Shown here: positions 26,272 to 35,848 of the stretch, one piece after another
Numbering within the stretch: position 1 is the first letter of the stretch
Layout of the letters: each line of letters opens with the position of its first letter
DNA from: Comamonas terrigena NBRC 13299
GTDB lineage: Bacteria; Pseudomonadota; Gammaproteobacteria; Burkholderiales; Burkholderiaceae_C
DNA length: 64,000 nucleotides
Assembly (NCBI RefSeq): GCF_006740045.1
Contig: NZ_AP019749.1
Span: forward strand, 4,607,001-4,671,000
Reading direction: 5' to 3'
Position numbers and translations under genes: made by a program
The notes under the pieces: model-generated
What the model was told of the DNA's origin: nothing
The model's database searches: none
Seen by the model: only the letters and a program-made list of their open reading frames with translations

Positions 26272-28584
26272 ATGTCTGACGCCAAGGCCCCGACCCTGAC
26301 CGATAAACGCGCCCTGCTGCGCCAGGCCGCCCTCGAATACCACGAGTTTCCCAAGCCCGGCAAGCTGCAGATTGCAGCCACCAAGCCCATGGCCAACCAG
26401 CGCGACCTGGCGCTGGCCTATTCGCCCGGCGTGGCGGCGCCCTGCGAGGAAATCGTCAAGGACCCTTCCACGGCCTTCAAGTACACCGGCCGCGGCAACC
26501 TGGTGGGTGTGATCTCCAACGGCACGGCCGTGCTGGGCCTGGGTGACATTGGCGCGCTGGCGTCCAAGCCGGTGATGGAAGGCAAGGCCGTCCTGTTCAA
26601 GAAGTTCGCCGGCGTCGATGTGTTCTACATCGAAATCAACGAAAAAGACCCGCAAAAGCTGGTCGAAGTGATCGCGGCCCTGGAGCCCACGTTCGGCGCG
26701 CTGAACCTGGAAGACATCAAGGCGCCCGAATGCTTCTACGTGGAGCGCGAGCTGCGCAAGCGCATGAACATTCCCGTCTTCCACGACGACCAGCACGGCA
26801 CGGCCATCACGGTGGCCGCCGCCATGGTCAATGCGCTGAAGGTGGCGGGCAAGAAGATCGAAGAGATCAAGCTGGTGGCATCGGGCGCCGGCGCCGCCGC
26901 CCTGGCCTGCCTGAATCTGCTGCTGGAAGTGGGCCTCAAGCGCGAGAACGTGTTCGTCACCGACATCGCCGGCGTGGTCTACGAAGGCCGTACCGAGCTG
27001 ATGGACGAGGACAAGGCCCTGTTCGCCCAGAAGACCGATCTGCGCACCCTGGGCCAGGTGATCGAAGGCGCGGACGCCTTCCTGGGCCTGTCCGCCGGCG
27101 GCGTGCTCAAGCAGGACATGGTGCAGAAGATGGCGGCCAAGCCCATCATCTTCGCGCTGGCCAACCCCAACCCCGAAATCATTCCCGAAGATGTGAAGGC
27201 GGTGCGCGACGACGCCATCATCGCCACCGGCCGCACGGACTACCCCAACCAGGTGAACAACGTCCTGTGCTTCCCGTACATCTTCCGCGGCGCGCTGGAC
27301 TGCGGCGCCACCACCATCACCACTGAGATGGAAATTGCGGCCGTGCACGCCATCGCCGCACTGGCCGAGGCCGAGCAGTCCGAAGAAGTGGCCGCCGCCT
27401 ATGTGGGCCAGGAGCTCACCTTCGGTCCGGAATACCTGATCCCCAAGCCTTTCGATCCGCGCCTGATGCTGATCGTGGCGCCCGCCGTGGCCCAGGCTGC
27501 CGCCGACTGCGGCGTGGCCCAGCGCCCCATCCAGGACATGGATGCCTACCGTGAGCACCTGAAGACCTTTGTCTATGCCTCGGGCTCGGTGATGAAGCCC
27601 ATCTTCACCGTCGCCAAGAAGGCTGCCAAGAAGCGCGTGGCCTACGCCGAGGGCGAGGACGAACGCATCCTGCGCGCATGCCAGATCGTGGTGGACGAGC
27701 GCATCGCCCGCCCCACGCTGATCGGCCGCCCGGCCATCATTGCCCAGCGCGTCGAGAAGTTCGGCCTGCGCCTGAAGGAAGGCCTGGACTACGACGTGGT
27801 CAACGTGGAGCACGACGACCGCTACCGGGACTTCTGGCAGACCTACCACCGCATGACCGAGCGCAAGGGCGTGACCGAAGCCATTGCCAAGATCGAGATG
27901 CGCCGCCGCCTGACGCTGATCGGCTCCATGATGCTGGAAAAGGGCCAGGTCGACGGCCTGATCTGCGGCACCTGGAACAACACCGCCATCCACCTGCACT
28001 ACATCGACCAGGTGATCGGCAAGCGTGCCGGCGCCACCACCTACGCCTGCATGAACGGTCTGCTGCTGCCGGACCGCCAGGTGTTCCTGGTGGACACCCA
28101 CGTCAACTACGACCCCTCGGCCGAGCAACTGGCCGAGATCACCATCATGGCGGCCGAAGAAATGAAGCGCTTCGGCATCCACCCCAAGGTGGCGCTGTTG
28201 AGCCACTCCAACTTCGGCTCCAGCAACCAGCCCAGCGCGCTCAAGATGCGCGAAACGCTGGAGCTGCTGCGCATCCAGGCGCCCTGGCTGGAAGTGGACG
28301 GTGAAATGCACGGCGACGTGGCCATCGACAGCGAAGCCCGCAAGAAACTGATGCCCCACAGCACGCTGACTGGCGATGCCAACCTGCTGGTGCTGCCGAA
28401 TATCGATGCGGCCAACATCTCCTACAACCTGCTCAAGCAGGTGGCAGGCGGCGGCATTGCCATCGGCCCGGTGCTGCTGGGCGCAGCCCAGCCGGTGCAT
28501 GTGCTGACCCCCAGCACCACGGTGCGCCGCATCGTCAACATGACCGCCCTGACGGTGGCCGACGCCAACGCCGCACGCGGCTGA
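26272..28584 (+). CDS. maeB: NADP-dependent malic enzyme, MaeB type
   Basis: 770 residues: an N-terminal malic enzyme domain (~1-430; [46 protein letters not shown] for NADP) and a C-terminal phosphotransacetylase-like domain (~440-770) that in this subfamily is thought to be regulatory and not catalytic. Converts malate to pyruvate and CO2 with NADPH formation, feeding gluconeogenic or lipid metabolism. GGAG before the ATG. Normal full length for MaeB. Confidence 0.96.
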   Translation: MSDAKAPTLTDKRALLRQAALEYHEFPKPGKLQIAATKPMANQRDLALAYSPGVAAPCEEIVKDPSTAFKYTGRGNLVGVISNGTAVLGLGDIGALASKPVMEGKAVLFKKFAGVDVFYIEINEKDPQKLVEVIAALEPTFGALNLEDIKAPECFYVERELRKRMNIPVFHDDQHGTAITVAAAMVNALKVAGKKIEEIKLVASGAGAAALACLNLLLEVGLKRENVFVTDIAGVVYEGRTELMDEDKALFAQKTDLRTLGQVIEGADAFLGLSAGGVLKQDMVQKMAAKPIIFALANPNPEIIPEDVKAVRDDAIIATGRTDYPNQVNNVLCFPYIFRGALDCGATTITTEMEIAAVHAIAALAEAEQSEEVAAAYVGQELTFGPEYLIPKPFDPRLMLIVAPAVAQAAADCGVAQRPIQDMDAYREHLKTFVYASGSVMKPIFTVAKKAAKKRVAYAEGEDERILRACQIVVDERIARPTLIGRPAIIAQRVEKFGLRLKEGLDYDVVNVEHDDRYRDFWQTYHRMTERKGVTEAIAKIEMRRRLTLIGSMMLEKGQVDGLICGTWNNTAIHLHYIDQVIGKRAGATTYACMNGLLLPDRQVFLVDTHVNYDPSAEQLAEITIMAAEEMKRFGIHPKVALLSHSNFGSSNQPSALKMRETLELLRIQAPWLEVDGEMHGDVAIDSEARKKLMPHSTLTGDANLLVLPNIDAANISYNLLKQVAGGGIAIGPVLLGAAQPVHVLTPSTTVRRIVNMTALTVADANAARG

Positions 28585-28635
28585 ACGGCACGGCCCCATG
28601 GGGGCCGTGCTACACAAACTTTACATTGATACGGC

Positions 28636-28677
28636 GCAAGCGCCGGCCTGGGACGACCCGGCCGGCGCTTGCTTTTT
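28636..28677 (+). terminator. Strong terminator after maeB
   Basis: A 13-bp perfect stem, GCAAGCGCCGGCC with GGCCGGCGCTTGC, around an 11-nt loop and followed by TTTTT. A smaller hairpin (GGCACGGCCCC...) at ~28586 precedes it. Confidence 0.93.
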
Positions 28678-28745
28678 GGGGGGCGCTGCGTCACACTTAC
28701 GGGTCGAAATTTCGGGCAAACCCGGGTTTTGGAAGGTGTTTATCG

Positions 28746-29156
28746 ATGTTCCAGGCGGTTGCCAATCACGCGTTGCGCACAGGTATGGCCGTGCTGCTGG
28801 GTGCAGCTTGCGCCCTGCCGGGCACGTCTGCATTCGCGCGCGGCACATGGGATGCGGCCGTGGATGCGCCTGGCATCACGCTGCAGGAATTGCCCCCGCA
28901 GGGCCGCACCACCTACGCACTGATCCTGGAAGGCGGGCCGTTCCCGTATGACAAGGATGGCGCGGTGTTCGGCAACCGGGAGCGCGCCCTGCCTGCGAAC
29001 CGGCGCGGCTATTACCGCGAATACACCGTCAAAACGCCCCGTTCCCGCGACCGAGGTGCACGCCGCATCGTCTGCGGCGGCCAGCAGCCGCAGCGACCCG
29101 ATGCGTGCTACTACACCAGCGACCACTACAGCAGTTTCCGGAAGATCACGCCATGA
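28746..29156 (+). CDS. Secreted guanyl-specific ribonuclease, RNase Sa/barnase (N1/T1) family
   Basis: 136 residues with a signal peptide cleaved near SAFA-RG, leaving ~105 residues as in RNase Sa. The catalytic core aligns with RNase Sa: GPFPYDKDGAVFGNRE, YYREYTV with general base E92, R103 and R107 in RDRGARRI, and H127 in TSDHY. C110 and C121 may form a disulfide. It cleaves RNA after guanosine. The gene overlaps the barstar-like gene by ATGA, so toxin and inhibitor are translationally coupled. It may be an extracellular nutritional or antagonistic RNase. Confidence 0.93.
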   Translation: MFQAVANHALRTGMAVLLGAACALPGTSAFARGTWDAAVDAPGITLQELPPQGRTTYALILEGGPFPYDKDGAVFGNRERALPANRRGYYREYTVKTPRSRDRGARRIVCGGQQPQRPDACYYTSDHYSSFRKITP

Positions 29157-29716
29157 GCTACCAGGACTTGGATTGGGACCGCCAGAGCAACGCCATGGGG
29201 AACTTCCTGGCCAGCCCGCCGTCCACCCCTGCATTGCAAAACCCCGCTTTCCTGGGGTTTGCACGAACAACAGAAAGTACCACGGAGATGGAAAAGCGCC
29301 CACTTCGTCCCGAGAACGATACCCCGCTGCGCGGGGTGCGCAGCAACATCGTGCAGTCGATCCGGGCCTTCCACATCCCCGATCTGCAGAAAGCTGCGGC
29401 CACGCTGGGCCAGCATTTCCTGTACGCCAATCTGGCCCACGCCCAGAACAAGCCCGACATCCTGGAGCTGATTTCCACCCAGTTCCACTTCCCTGCGCAT
29501 TTCGGCAAGAACTTCGATGCGCTGTACGACTGCCTGACCGACCCCATCCACAAGGCCGGCCCGCAGCCGGGCTTCATCCTGGTGCTGGACCAGATCCCCA
29601 CCACCACCAAGTTCGACAAGGAAGCGCGCGAGCAGTTTCTGGACTGCTTCCGCGATGCGGCCGAGTACTGGGCCGAGCGCAAGATCGCCTTCCGCTGCTT
29701 CTACTCCTTCCTGTAA
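29153..29716 (+). CDS. Barstar-family ribonuclease inhibitor with N-terminal extension
   Basis: 187 residues. The C-terminal ~100 residues match barstar: FHFPAHFGKNFDALYDCLTD contains the Asp/Tyr-rich helix that plugs the RNase active site, followed by GFILVLDQIP and a last helix FRDAAEYWAERKIAF. The first ~85 residues are an extension absent from barstar. No signal peptide, as expected for a cytoplasmic protector. The start ATG overlaps the RNase stop. It should bind and block the RNase encoded upstream. Confidence 0.92.
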   Translation: MSYQDLDWDRQSNAMGNFLASPPSTPALQNPAFLGFARTTESTTEMEKRPLRPENDTPLRGVRSNIVQSIRAFHIPDLQKAAATLGQHFLYANLAHAQNKPDILELISTQFHFPAHFGKNFDALYDCLTDPIHKAGPQPGFILVLDQIPTTTKFDKEAREQFLDCFRDAAEYWAERKIAFRCFYSFL

Positions 29717-29740
29717 GCGCCGCAGCACCAGCCCCCATGC

Positions 29741-29767
29741 AAAACGCCCGGTCACACCGGGCGTTTT
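29741..29767. terminator. Bidirectional terminator between barstar gene and rsmA
   Basis: AAAACGCCCGG-TCACA-CCGGGCGTTTT is symmetric with A- and T-tracts on each side and lies between two converging genes, so it can end both transcripts. Confidence 0.9.
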
Positions 29768-29833
29768 CATGTCGTGCCTCTGCCGGGCTCTATGCGCGGG
29801 GCATGCCGCCGGCCCACAGGGGCCGCAGTACGG

Positions 29834-30595
29834 TCAGGACAGGGCGGCCGCCAGGGCTTCGTACTCCCGCACCGGCACTTCCTCGGCGCGGCGCTGCAGG
29901 TCGAAGTCGCCTGCAAAGCCTTTTTCCTCCAGCCACTTGCCCAGGGTGTTGCGCAGGATCTTGCGCCGCTGGCTGAAGGCCACCCGCACCAGTTCCTCCA
30001 GCAGCTGCGGGTTCAGCGCCGCAGGCTCGGCCTTGGGCACCATGCGCACCACGGCGCTGTTGACCTTGGGCGGCGGGTCAAAGCTCTCCGGCGGCACGAA
30101 CAGCACGTTTTCCATGGCGTAGCGCCACTGCAGCATCACGGACAGGCGCCCGTAGTCGGACGAACCGGCATCGGCCACCATGCGGTCGATCACCTCTTTC
30201 TGCAGCATGAAATGCTGGTCCTGCACCACGTCCACGCAGTCCATCAAATGGAACAGGATGGGCGACGAGATGTTGTAGGGCAGATTGCCCACCACGCGCA
30301 GCCTGGGCACGCCCAGGCGCTGGGCCAGCACCCGGAAATCCACCTTCAGCACATCGCTCTCGACCACGTCCAGCTCGGGCCGCAGACGCAGGCGCACGGC
30401 CAGGTCACGGTCCAGTTCGATGACGGTGATCTTGCCCAGGCGCTCCACCAGGGGCTGGGTCAGCGCCATCAGGCCGGGGCCGATCTCCACCACCGGCTCG
30501 CCGGCCTGGGGGTGGATGGCATCCACGATGGCGTCGATGATGCCGTGGTCGGTCAGAAAGTTCTGGCCAAAGCGCTTGCGGGGAATATGTTTCAT
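29834..30595 (-). CDS. rsmA: 16S rRNA (A1518/A1519-N6) dimethyltransferase
   Basis: 253 residues, KsgA. The SAM-binding core [15 protein letters not shown], the catalytic NLPYNISSP motif and the N-terminal RKRFGQNFL are all present. It dimethylates two adjacent adenosines in helix 45 during 30S maturation. Start ATG 30595. It follows surA at 132 bp; the pdxA gene found between them in many gammaproteobacteria is absent. Confidence 0.96.
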   Translation of the reverse strand: MKHIPRKRFGQNFLTDHGIIDAIVDAIHPQAGEPVVEIGPGLMALTQPLVERLGKITVIELDRDLAVRLRLRPELDVVESDVLKVDFRVLAQRLGVPRLRVVGNLPYNISSPILFHLMDCVDVVQDQHFMLQKEVIDRMVADAGSSDYGRLSVMLQWRYAMENVLFVPPESFDPPPKVNSAVVRMVPKAEPAALNPQLLEELVRVAFSQRRKILRNTLGKWLEEKGFAGDFDLQRRAEEVPVREYEALAAALS

Positions 30596-30605
30596 GCCAA
30601 GCAAA

Positions 30606-30625
30606 AGCGGTGCCTCAGCACCGCT
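30606..30625 (-). promoter_or_regulatory. Terminator-like hairpin 10 bp before rsmA start
   Basis: On the minus strand AGCGGTGC-TGAG-GCACCGCT is followed by TTTTGC and then the rsmA ATG. A second dyad (GGCACAGC...GCTGTGCC, ~30645-30690) lies closer to surA. They could reduce read-through from lptD-surA into rsmA. Confidence 0.55.
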
Positions 30626-30727
30626 CGGTAAGAAAAAGAAAGGGGCACAGCCGGAATGATGGCACTCCCGCTGTGCCGACGGGGGCACAGGGGCATACCG
30701 CCACCCGTGCACCCCTGTCCGCCGCGC

Positions 30728-32143
30728 TTACTGCGGCGGCTCGCGGTATTCCACATAGGTGCGGCCACGCAGCTCCTGCAGCCAGGTGTCGTAGTCCTTT
30801 TCGGTCTTCTGGGCCTTGACCACATCGCGCAGCATCTCGCGCTGCTCACGCTGGCTCAGCGCGGCCTGGCGGCGTTCCACCAGCTGGATCAGGTGCACGC
30901 CAAAGCGCGAGACCACGGGGGGGCTGATTTCGCCGGGCTGCAGACGCTCCAGCACCTGCTCGAACTCGGGCACATAGCGGCCCGGGCCGGCCCAGCCCAG
31001 ATCGCCGCCCTGGGCGGCACTGCCGTCCTGCGAATACTGGCGCGCCAACGCCTCGAAACTGGCGTTGCCCTGGAGGATGCGGTTGCGCAGCTCGGCCAGG
31101 CGCTCGGCCGCTTCCCGCTCGTTCATCTGTGCGGAGGTGCGCAGCAGAATGTGGCGGGCATGGTTCTGCGCCACCACCATGGGGACGCCATCGGAGCTCT
31201 TGTCGATCACCTTCAGCACGTGGAAACCGGCTGGAGAGCGCACCGGCCCCACCACGCTGCCCACCGCCGCGCTGCGCACGGACTGCACAAACAGTTCGGG
31301 ATAGCGGTCGGCCGGACGCAGGCCCAGGATGGGCGTTGTCTTGACATCGGAGAAGCGCTGGGCGGCTGCCTCGAAATCGCCGCTGCGGGCCGCCTGTGCG
31401 GCTTCCTCGGCACGTGCCTTGAGCTGCGCCACCTGCGCTTCGGAGGCGCCTTCGGGCACGGCCACCAGGATGTGGCCCAGGTTCAGTGCCGCCACGGTGG
31501 CATCCGTCTGCCCGGTCTTGCTGCGCTGCTCGCGCAGGTAGCGGTCGATGTCCTGCTCGCTGACCTTGACCCGGTTGTCCACTTCCCGCTCCCGCAGGCG
31601 CTGCAGCGTCATCTGGTTGCGCAGCTCGTCGCGGAACTTGGCTTCGGCGATGCCTTCCTTCTTCAGCTCGCGCAGCAGCTGGGCCTTGCTGATGCTGTTG
31701 TTGCGGGCCACGGCCTCCATGCCCTGGTCCACCGCGTAGTCATCGACCTTGATGCCGATTTCCTTGGCGTACTGGATCTGGGCTTTTTCCAGAATCAGAC
31801 GCTCCAGCACCTCGCGGGCCAGCTGTGCCTGGGGCGGACGCTGACCGCCTTCCTTGGCCAGGCTGTCCTCGACCCGTGCCATGCGGGCACGCACCTCGTT
31901 GTTGGTCACCGGCTCGGAATTGACCACCGCCACGATGTAATCCGCCGAGCGCAGCCCCTGCGCAGCCGCTTCACGGCGCAATTCGGGCGTCTGGGTTTGC
32001 TCCAGTGCGCGGGACATGCCCGGCGCACCGCTGGCACGCAGTCCCTGGGCCGAAGCACCCATGCCGGCCAAGGCCGACAGACACAGAACACTGGCGGACA
32101 CCGCATGGCGCGGCAATGCAGAAAATCGCATGGAACGGATCAT
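30728..32143 (-). CDS. surA: Periplasmic chaperone/peptidyl-prolyl isomerase SurA
   Basis: 471 residues: signal peptide (cleavage near GASAQG), SurA N-terminal domain (~65-190) and two parvulin-type domains (NLGHILVAVP ~220-330; ARHILLRTSAQMNEREA ~335-440). It escorts unfolded outer-membrane proteins across the periplasm. It starts 5 bp after the lptD stop, and LptD is a classical SurA client. ATG 32143 is chosen; a TTG nine bases earlier is in frame. Slightly longer than E. coli SurA. Confidence 0.95.
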   Translation of the reverse strand: MIRSMRFSALPRHAVSASVLCLSALAGMGASAQGLRASGAPGMSRALEQTQTPELRREAAAQGLRSADYIVAVVNSEPVTNNEVRARMARVEDSLAKEGGQRPPQAQLAREVLERLILEKAQIQYAKEIGIKVDDYAVDQGMEAVARNNSISKAQLLRELKKEGIAEAKFRDELRNQMTLQRLREREVDNRVKVSEQDIDRYLREQRSKTGQTDATVAALNLGHILVAVPEGASEAQVAQLKARAEEAAQAARSGDFEAAAQRFSDVKTTPILGLRPADRYPELFVQSVRSAAVGSVVGPVRSPAGFHVLKVIDKSSDGVPMVVAQNHARHILLRTSAQMNEREAAERLAELRNRILQGNASFEALARQYSQDGSAAQGGDLGWAGPGRYVPEFEQVLERLQPGEISPPVVSRFGVHLIQLVERRQAALSQREQREMLRDVVKAQKTEKDYDTWLQELRGRTYVEYREPPQ

Positions 32144-32148
32144 GGAAA

Positions 32149-34572
32149 TCAATCGTAATTGCTGAAGCGGCTGGCAACAGAGTCGGTTCCGTCACGCAGG
32201 CCGCGGTAACGCGGAATCTGGTCTTTGAGGCTTTGCAGGGGATCGTTGCCCAGGCTCAGGCGCGAGAAGCCCACGAACTCGACCTGGAACATCAGCTTGG
32301 TCGCCGAGGAGCGGATGCTGTTCTGGTGGCGTTCCACCAGCACACGGCCAATCCAGCAGCAGCTGTCGTACTCGAAGCCGACCACGGTGTCGATCATCTT
32401 GTTGTCCTGCATGCTGTAGTTCATCCGGCCCACGGTGTACCAGCGGCCCTCGCCCGGCAGGTTGCGGCGTGCTGGCGGGGTGAAGTCCCCCCCCAGCAGC
32501 GCGGCCACCGGCCACTGCCAGCCCACATCCACCTGTTCGCTGGAGCCCCGCTGCATGCGGTATGCCATGCTGATGGTCCGGTAGGGTCCCGGGCTGTAGC
32601 GGGCGCTGACCGTGGAGCGGGTGCTGCGGTTGGTGTCCTGGTTGTACTGCACCGTGCTGTCGAACGCCCAGCGCTGGTTCCAGTTGAAACCGGCTCCCAG
32701 CAGCAGGTCCGACAGGCTTTCGGTGCCCTGCACCTCGCCTGGCAGGGTCACGCGCTGGTCCTTGAAGCGCATGCGCTGGGCAATCCCCAGGCGCACCGCT
32801 TCCGCACCGGTCTGGCGGTCCAGCCAGCGGGTAGTGAGACCCATAGTCAGCACATTGTTGTCGGCAATGCGGTCCTGGCCCACATAGCTGTTCTCCATGA
32901 AGATGGAGGCGAAGTTGAAGTCCGAACGCGCCGTGTCATAGACCGGCAGCATGGACTGGTCGCGGTACGGCGTGTAGGCATAGAAGGCCCGCGGCTCCAG
33001 CGTCTGCACGTAATCCTTGCCGAAGAACGTGGTGTCGCGCTCGAACACCAGCCCGCTGTCCAGGCTGAAAGTGGGCAGGGTGCGCTGGAAGCTGGTCTGG
33101 CCATTGATGACCGTGTTGTCCAGCTGGTAGCTGGCGGTGTGGATCTGCACCTTGGGCTTGATGAACCAGCCCGGCGCCAGGAAGGAGCGGCTCAGCTGGG
33201 CCAGGGCATAGCTGCGCTGGCCATTCCAGATGTGGTTGCTGCCATCGAGGTTGTGGGCGCGAAAACGCGTGGTGTCGGCTTCCCAGCTGAAATCCAGCCC
33301 GCCGGGCAGATCGTAGGGGGTGTAGCGCCACACCAGCTGCGGCATGCGGTCAAAGGGCGGCACGATGGGCGAATCCACCTGCTGCTGCACCTGCCACTGC
33401 TGCATCACCAGCGTCACGCTGTGGTCGTTGCGCCCCCAGCTCAGGACGCCGGTGCTGGGCACCAGCCGCTCGCGCAGCAGCTTGCTGGCCCGGGTGAAAT
33501 CGCGCCAGTAATTGCCATCGCTGACGCGGTTCACGTCAAAGCTCAGACCCAGGCCGCCGATCGGGGAATCGAAGGACTGGCGGTGCTTCCAGGAATAGCC
33601 CCAGCGGTCCCGGTCGCGCAGCTTGTCCTCGGGCATGGCTTCCAGCGTCAGCTCGCCACTGTATTTCGGCTCCAGATAGCGGAATTCCCCGGCCAGCCCC
33701 AGGCCGCGCTTGCTCATCACTGTAGGGGTGAGGATGGCATCGCGGTTGGGCGCCAGATTCCAGTAATACGGCTGGGCATATTCCATGCCGTTGACGCTGT
33801 CGATGCCGATGCTGGGCGGCAGCAGACCGGATTTGCGCTTGTCCGACAACGGAAAGCTCACCGCAGGCACCGGCAGCACCGGCACCCCCTTGAACTCCAG
33901 CACGGCGTCCTTGGCATAGCCCACTTCTTCCGCGCGGTCTAGCTGGATGGTCTTGGCACGCAGCACCCAGTCGGGCTCCCAGCTGGCGGAATCGTCGCGC
34001 AGGCAGGTGGTGTAGGTGGCATCGTGCACGACGGAGCGGTCACGGTCGATGAAGTCCACCCGCGAGGCATCGCCATGCGCCTGGGTCTGCAGAAACTGGT
34101 AGCTGGCGTCGTTGAACTGGCCCTGGAAGGCGTCCACATGCAGCTTGAGCGCCGTGCCCTGGTACACATCCCCGCCCTTGTTGATGTGCACACTGCCTTC
34201 GGCGTCGACCAGATCCTCGGCCACGGAGTAGTCCACGCGGTCGGCGCGCACCACCATATCGCCCTTGCGCAGCTCGGCATTGCCGCTGACCTGGGCCCGC
34301 ACGTCGGCCTGGCCGGTCACATGGTCACCGCGCACATAGGAGGGCAGCTGGTCCTCGACGGTCGAGGGCAGCTTTTCCAGCAACTGGCTACTGGGCTTGA
34401 GCTGCAGCGGCGGCAGATCACCGCCGCCGTCCGGGGGCGCGGTCTGCGCCCAGGCGCCGGAACAGGCCAGCAGGGCAGCGGCCGCCAGCGGACGCACAAC
34501 GGCACCACGCGGTGGGGCGCACCGGGATGTCACGGAGAGGGCTGGGGGCAGCAAACGGGCAGACACGTTCAA
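32149..34572 (-). CDS. lptD: LPS-assembly outer-membrane protein LptD
   Basis: 807 residues: signal peptide (ALLACSGAWAQ), OstA-type periplasmic domain (~75-230) and a C-terminal beta-barrel. Cysteines in the N-domain (TTCLRDD) and the CC pair in the barrel (DSCCWIGR) match the disulfide arrangement needed for LptD maturation. It inserts lipopolysaccharide into the outer leaflet together with LptE. No ATG is available at the N-terminus: TTG 34572 or GTG 34566 must be used, with no clear ribosome-binding site. Operon with surA. Confidence 0.95.
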   Translation of the reverse strand: MNVSARLLPPALSVTSRCAPPRGAVVRPLAAAALLACSGAWAQTAPPDGGGDLPPLQLKPSSQLLEKLPSTVEDQLPSYVRGDHVTGQADVRAQVSGNAELRKGDMVVRADRVDYSVAEDLVDAEGSVHINKGGDVYQGTALKLHVDAFQGQFNDASYQFLQTQAHGDASRVDFIDRDRSVVHDATYTTCLRDDSASWEPDWVLRAKTIQLDRAEEVGYAKDAVLEFKGVPVLPVPAVSFPLSDKRKSGLLPPSIGIDSVNGMEYAQPYYWNLAPNRDAILTPTVMSKRGLGLAGEFRYLEPKYSGELTLEAMPEDKLRDRDRWGYSWKHRQSFDSPIGGLGLSFDVNRVSDGNYWRDFTRASKLLRERLVPSTGVLSWGRNDHSVTLVMQQWQVQQQVDSPIVPPFDRMPQLVWRYTPYDLPGGLDFSWEADTTRFRAHNLDGSNHIWNGQRSYALAQLSRSFLAPGWFIKPKVQIHTASYQLDNTVINGQTSFQRTLPTFSLDSGLVFERDTTFFGKDYVQTLEPRAFYAYTPYRDQSMLPVYDTARSDFNFASIFMENSYVGQDRIADNNVLTMGLTTRWLDRQTGAEAVRLGIAQRMRFKDQRVTLPGEVQGTESLSDLLLGAGFNWNQRWAFDSTVQYNQDTNRSTRSTVSARYSPGPYRTISMAYRMQRGSSEQVDVGWQWPVAALLGGDFTPPARRNLPGEGRWYTVGRMNYSMQDNKMIDTVVGFEYDSCCWIGRVLVERHQNSIRSSATKLMFQVEFVGFSRLSLGNDPLQSLKDQIPRYRGLRDGTDSVASRFSNYD

Positions 34573-34638
34573 TGGTGGGCGAAGAAAAATCCGGAGGCAC
34601 CCGGCTGGTGCCGGACGGTTTGTAGAATCCGATTATCC

Positions 34639-35736
34639 ATGAGCGATTCCATCTCCCCCATTTCCAGCGTGGTATGGGCCGATCCGGCCCGCGAACACGC
34701 CTTCCAGACCTGGCTGACGCCATTGGCTGTCCAGCATGGGCTGGAGCTGTCCACCCTGCGCCCGGCTTCGGCCGATGCAAGCTTTCGCCGCTATCTGCGC
34801 CTTGACCGCAGCGCAGGCGGCAGCCTGATCGTCATGGACGCACCGCCGGACAAGGAGAACTGTACCCCTTTCGTCCAGGTGCAAGGCCTGATGCAGCAAT
34901 CCGGCCTGAACGTGCCGGCCATCCTGGACTGGAACCAGCCCGACGGCTTCATGCTGCTCTCCGACATGGGCAGCCGCACGCTGATCGAGGTGCTGGACCC
35001 CGCCCGGCCCCAGGATGCCGAACTCTGGTACCGCCACGCCGTGGACCTGCTGCTGCAGTGGCAGCAGGCCTCCCGGCCCGGCGTGCTGCCGGCGTACGAC
35101 GAGGCCCTGCTGCGCCGCGAGCTGCAGCTCTTCCCCGACTGGTATATCGCCCAGCACCGCCAGGTCACGCTGGACGACAAGCAGCAGGCCGTGCTGGCCA
35201 AGGCGTTCGACCAGATCGTGGCGCACAATCTGCAGGCACCCAGTGTCTATGTGCACCGGGACTTCATGGCACGCAATCTGATGCTGCCCAGCGACCCCAC
35301 CCAGCCGCTGGCCGTGCTCGACTTCCAGGACGCGGTCTACGGCCCCGTCACCTATGACATTGCCAGCCTGCTGCGCGATGCCTTCCTGACCTGGGAAGAG
35401 GACTTTGTCATCGACATTACCGTGCGTTACTGGGAAAAAGCGCGCCGCTCGGGATTGATCGGCGCCAGGAGCGCCTCCGGCTGGGGCGATGACTTCGGGG
35501 AGTTCTACCGCGCCGTCGAATGGATGGGCCTGCAGCGCCACCTGAAGGTGGCTGGCATCTTTGCCCGGCTCACATTGCGCGACGGCAAGCCCAAGTACCT
35601 GGCGGATACGCCGCGCTTCATCCACTACATCCGCACCACCTGCAGCCGCTACCGCGAGCTGGCGCCGCTGCTGCGTCTGGTCGACCAGATCGAAGGCATC
35701 CAGGCCCAGGTCGGCTATGCCTACGGCCGGATGTGA
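34639..35736 (+). CDS. amgK: N-acetylmuramate/N-acetylglucosamine kinase (AmgK-like phosphotransferase)
   Basis: 365 residues, aminoglycoside phosphotransferase fold. VYVHRDFMARNLM is the catalytic loop and VLDFQDAVYG the metal-binding motif. AmgK phosphorylates the anomeric carbon of cell-wall sugars for recycling to UDP-MurNAc, bypassing de novo synthesis. Divergent from lptD, as in pseudomonads. The MurU uridylyltransferase gene usually next to amgK is missing here; rsmE follows instead. TAGAAT at 34623-34628 lies only 10 bp before the ATG. Confidence 0.88.
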   Translation: MSDSISPISSVVWADPAREHAFQTWLTPLAVQHGLELSTLRPASADASFRRYLRLDRSAGGSLIVMDAPPDKENCTPFVQVQGLMQQSGLNVPAILDWNQPDGFMLLSDMGSRTLIEVLDPARPQDAELWYRHAVDLLLQWQQASRPGVLPAYDEALLRRELQLFPDWYIAQHRQVTLDDKQQAVLAKAFDQIVAHNLQAPSVYVHRDFMARNLMLPSDPTQPLAVLDFQDAVYGPVTYDIASLLRDAFLTWEEDFVIDITVRYWEKARRSGLIGARSASGWGDDFGEFYRAVEWMGLQRHLKVAGIFARLTLRDGKPKYLADTPRFIHYIRTTCSRYRELAPLLRLVDQIEGIQAQVGYAYGRM

Positions 35737-35848
35737 TCCCCGGCTTGCACCGCGCCCTCTGCACCTGCAGCGCCAGTTTCCGTGGCCCCCCATCTGACAC
35801 TGGCCGCACCTCCTCTTCACCCGTTTCCTTCTTGCCAGCACCCACCGC

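Noticed and set aside
26191..28617. 808-codon minus-strand frame opposite maeB
   Set aside because: Mirror of a well-conserved gene; His/Gln/Val-rich product typical of antisense frames.
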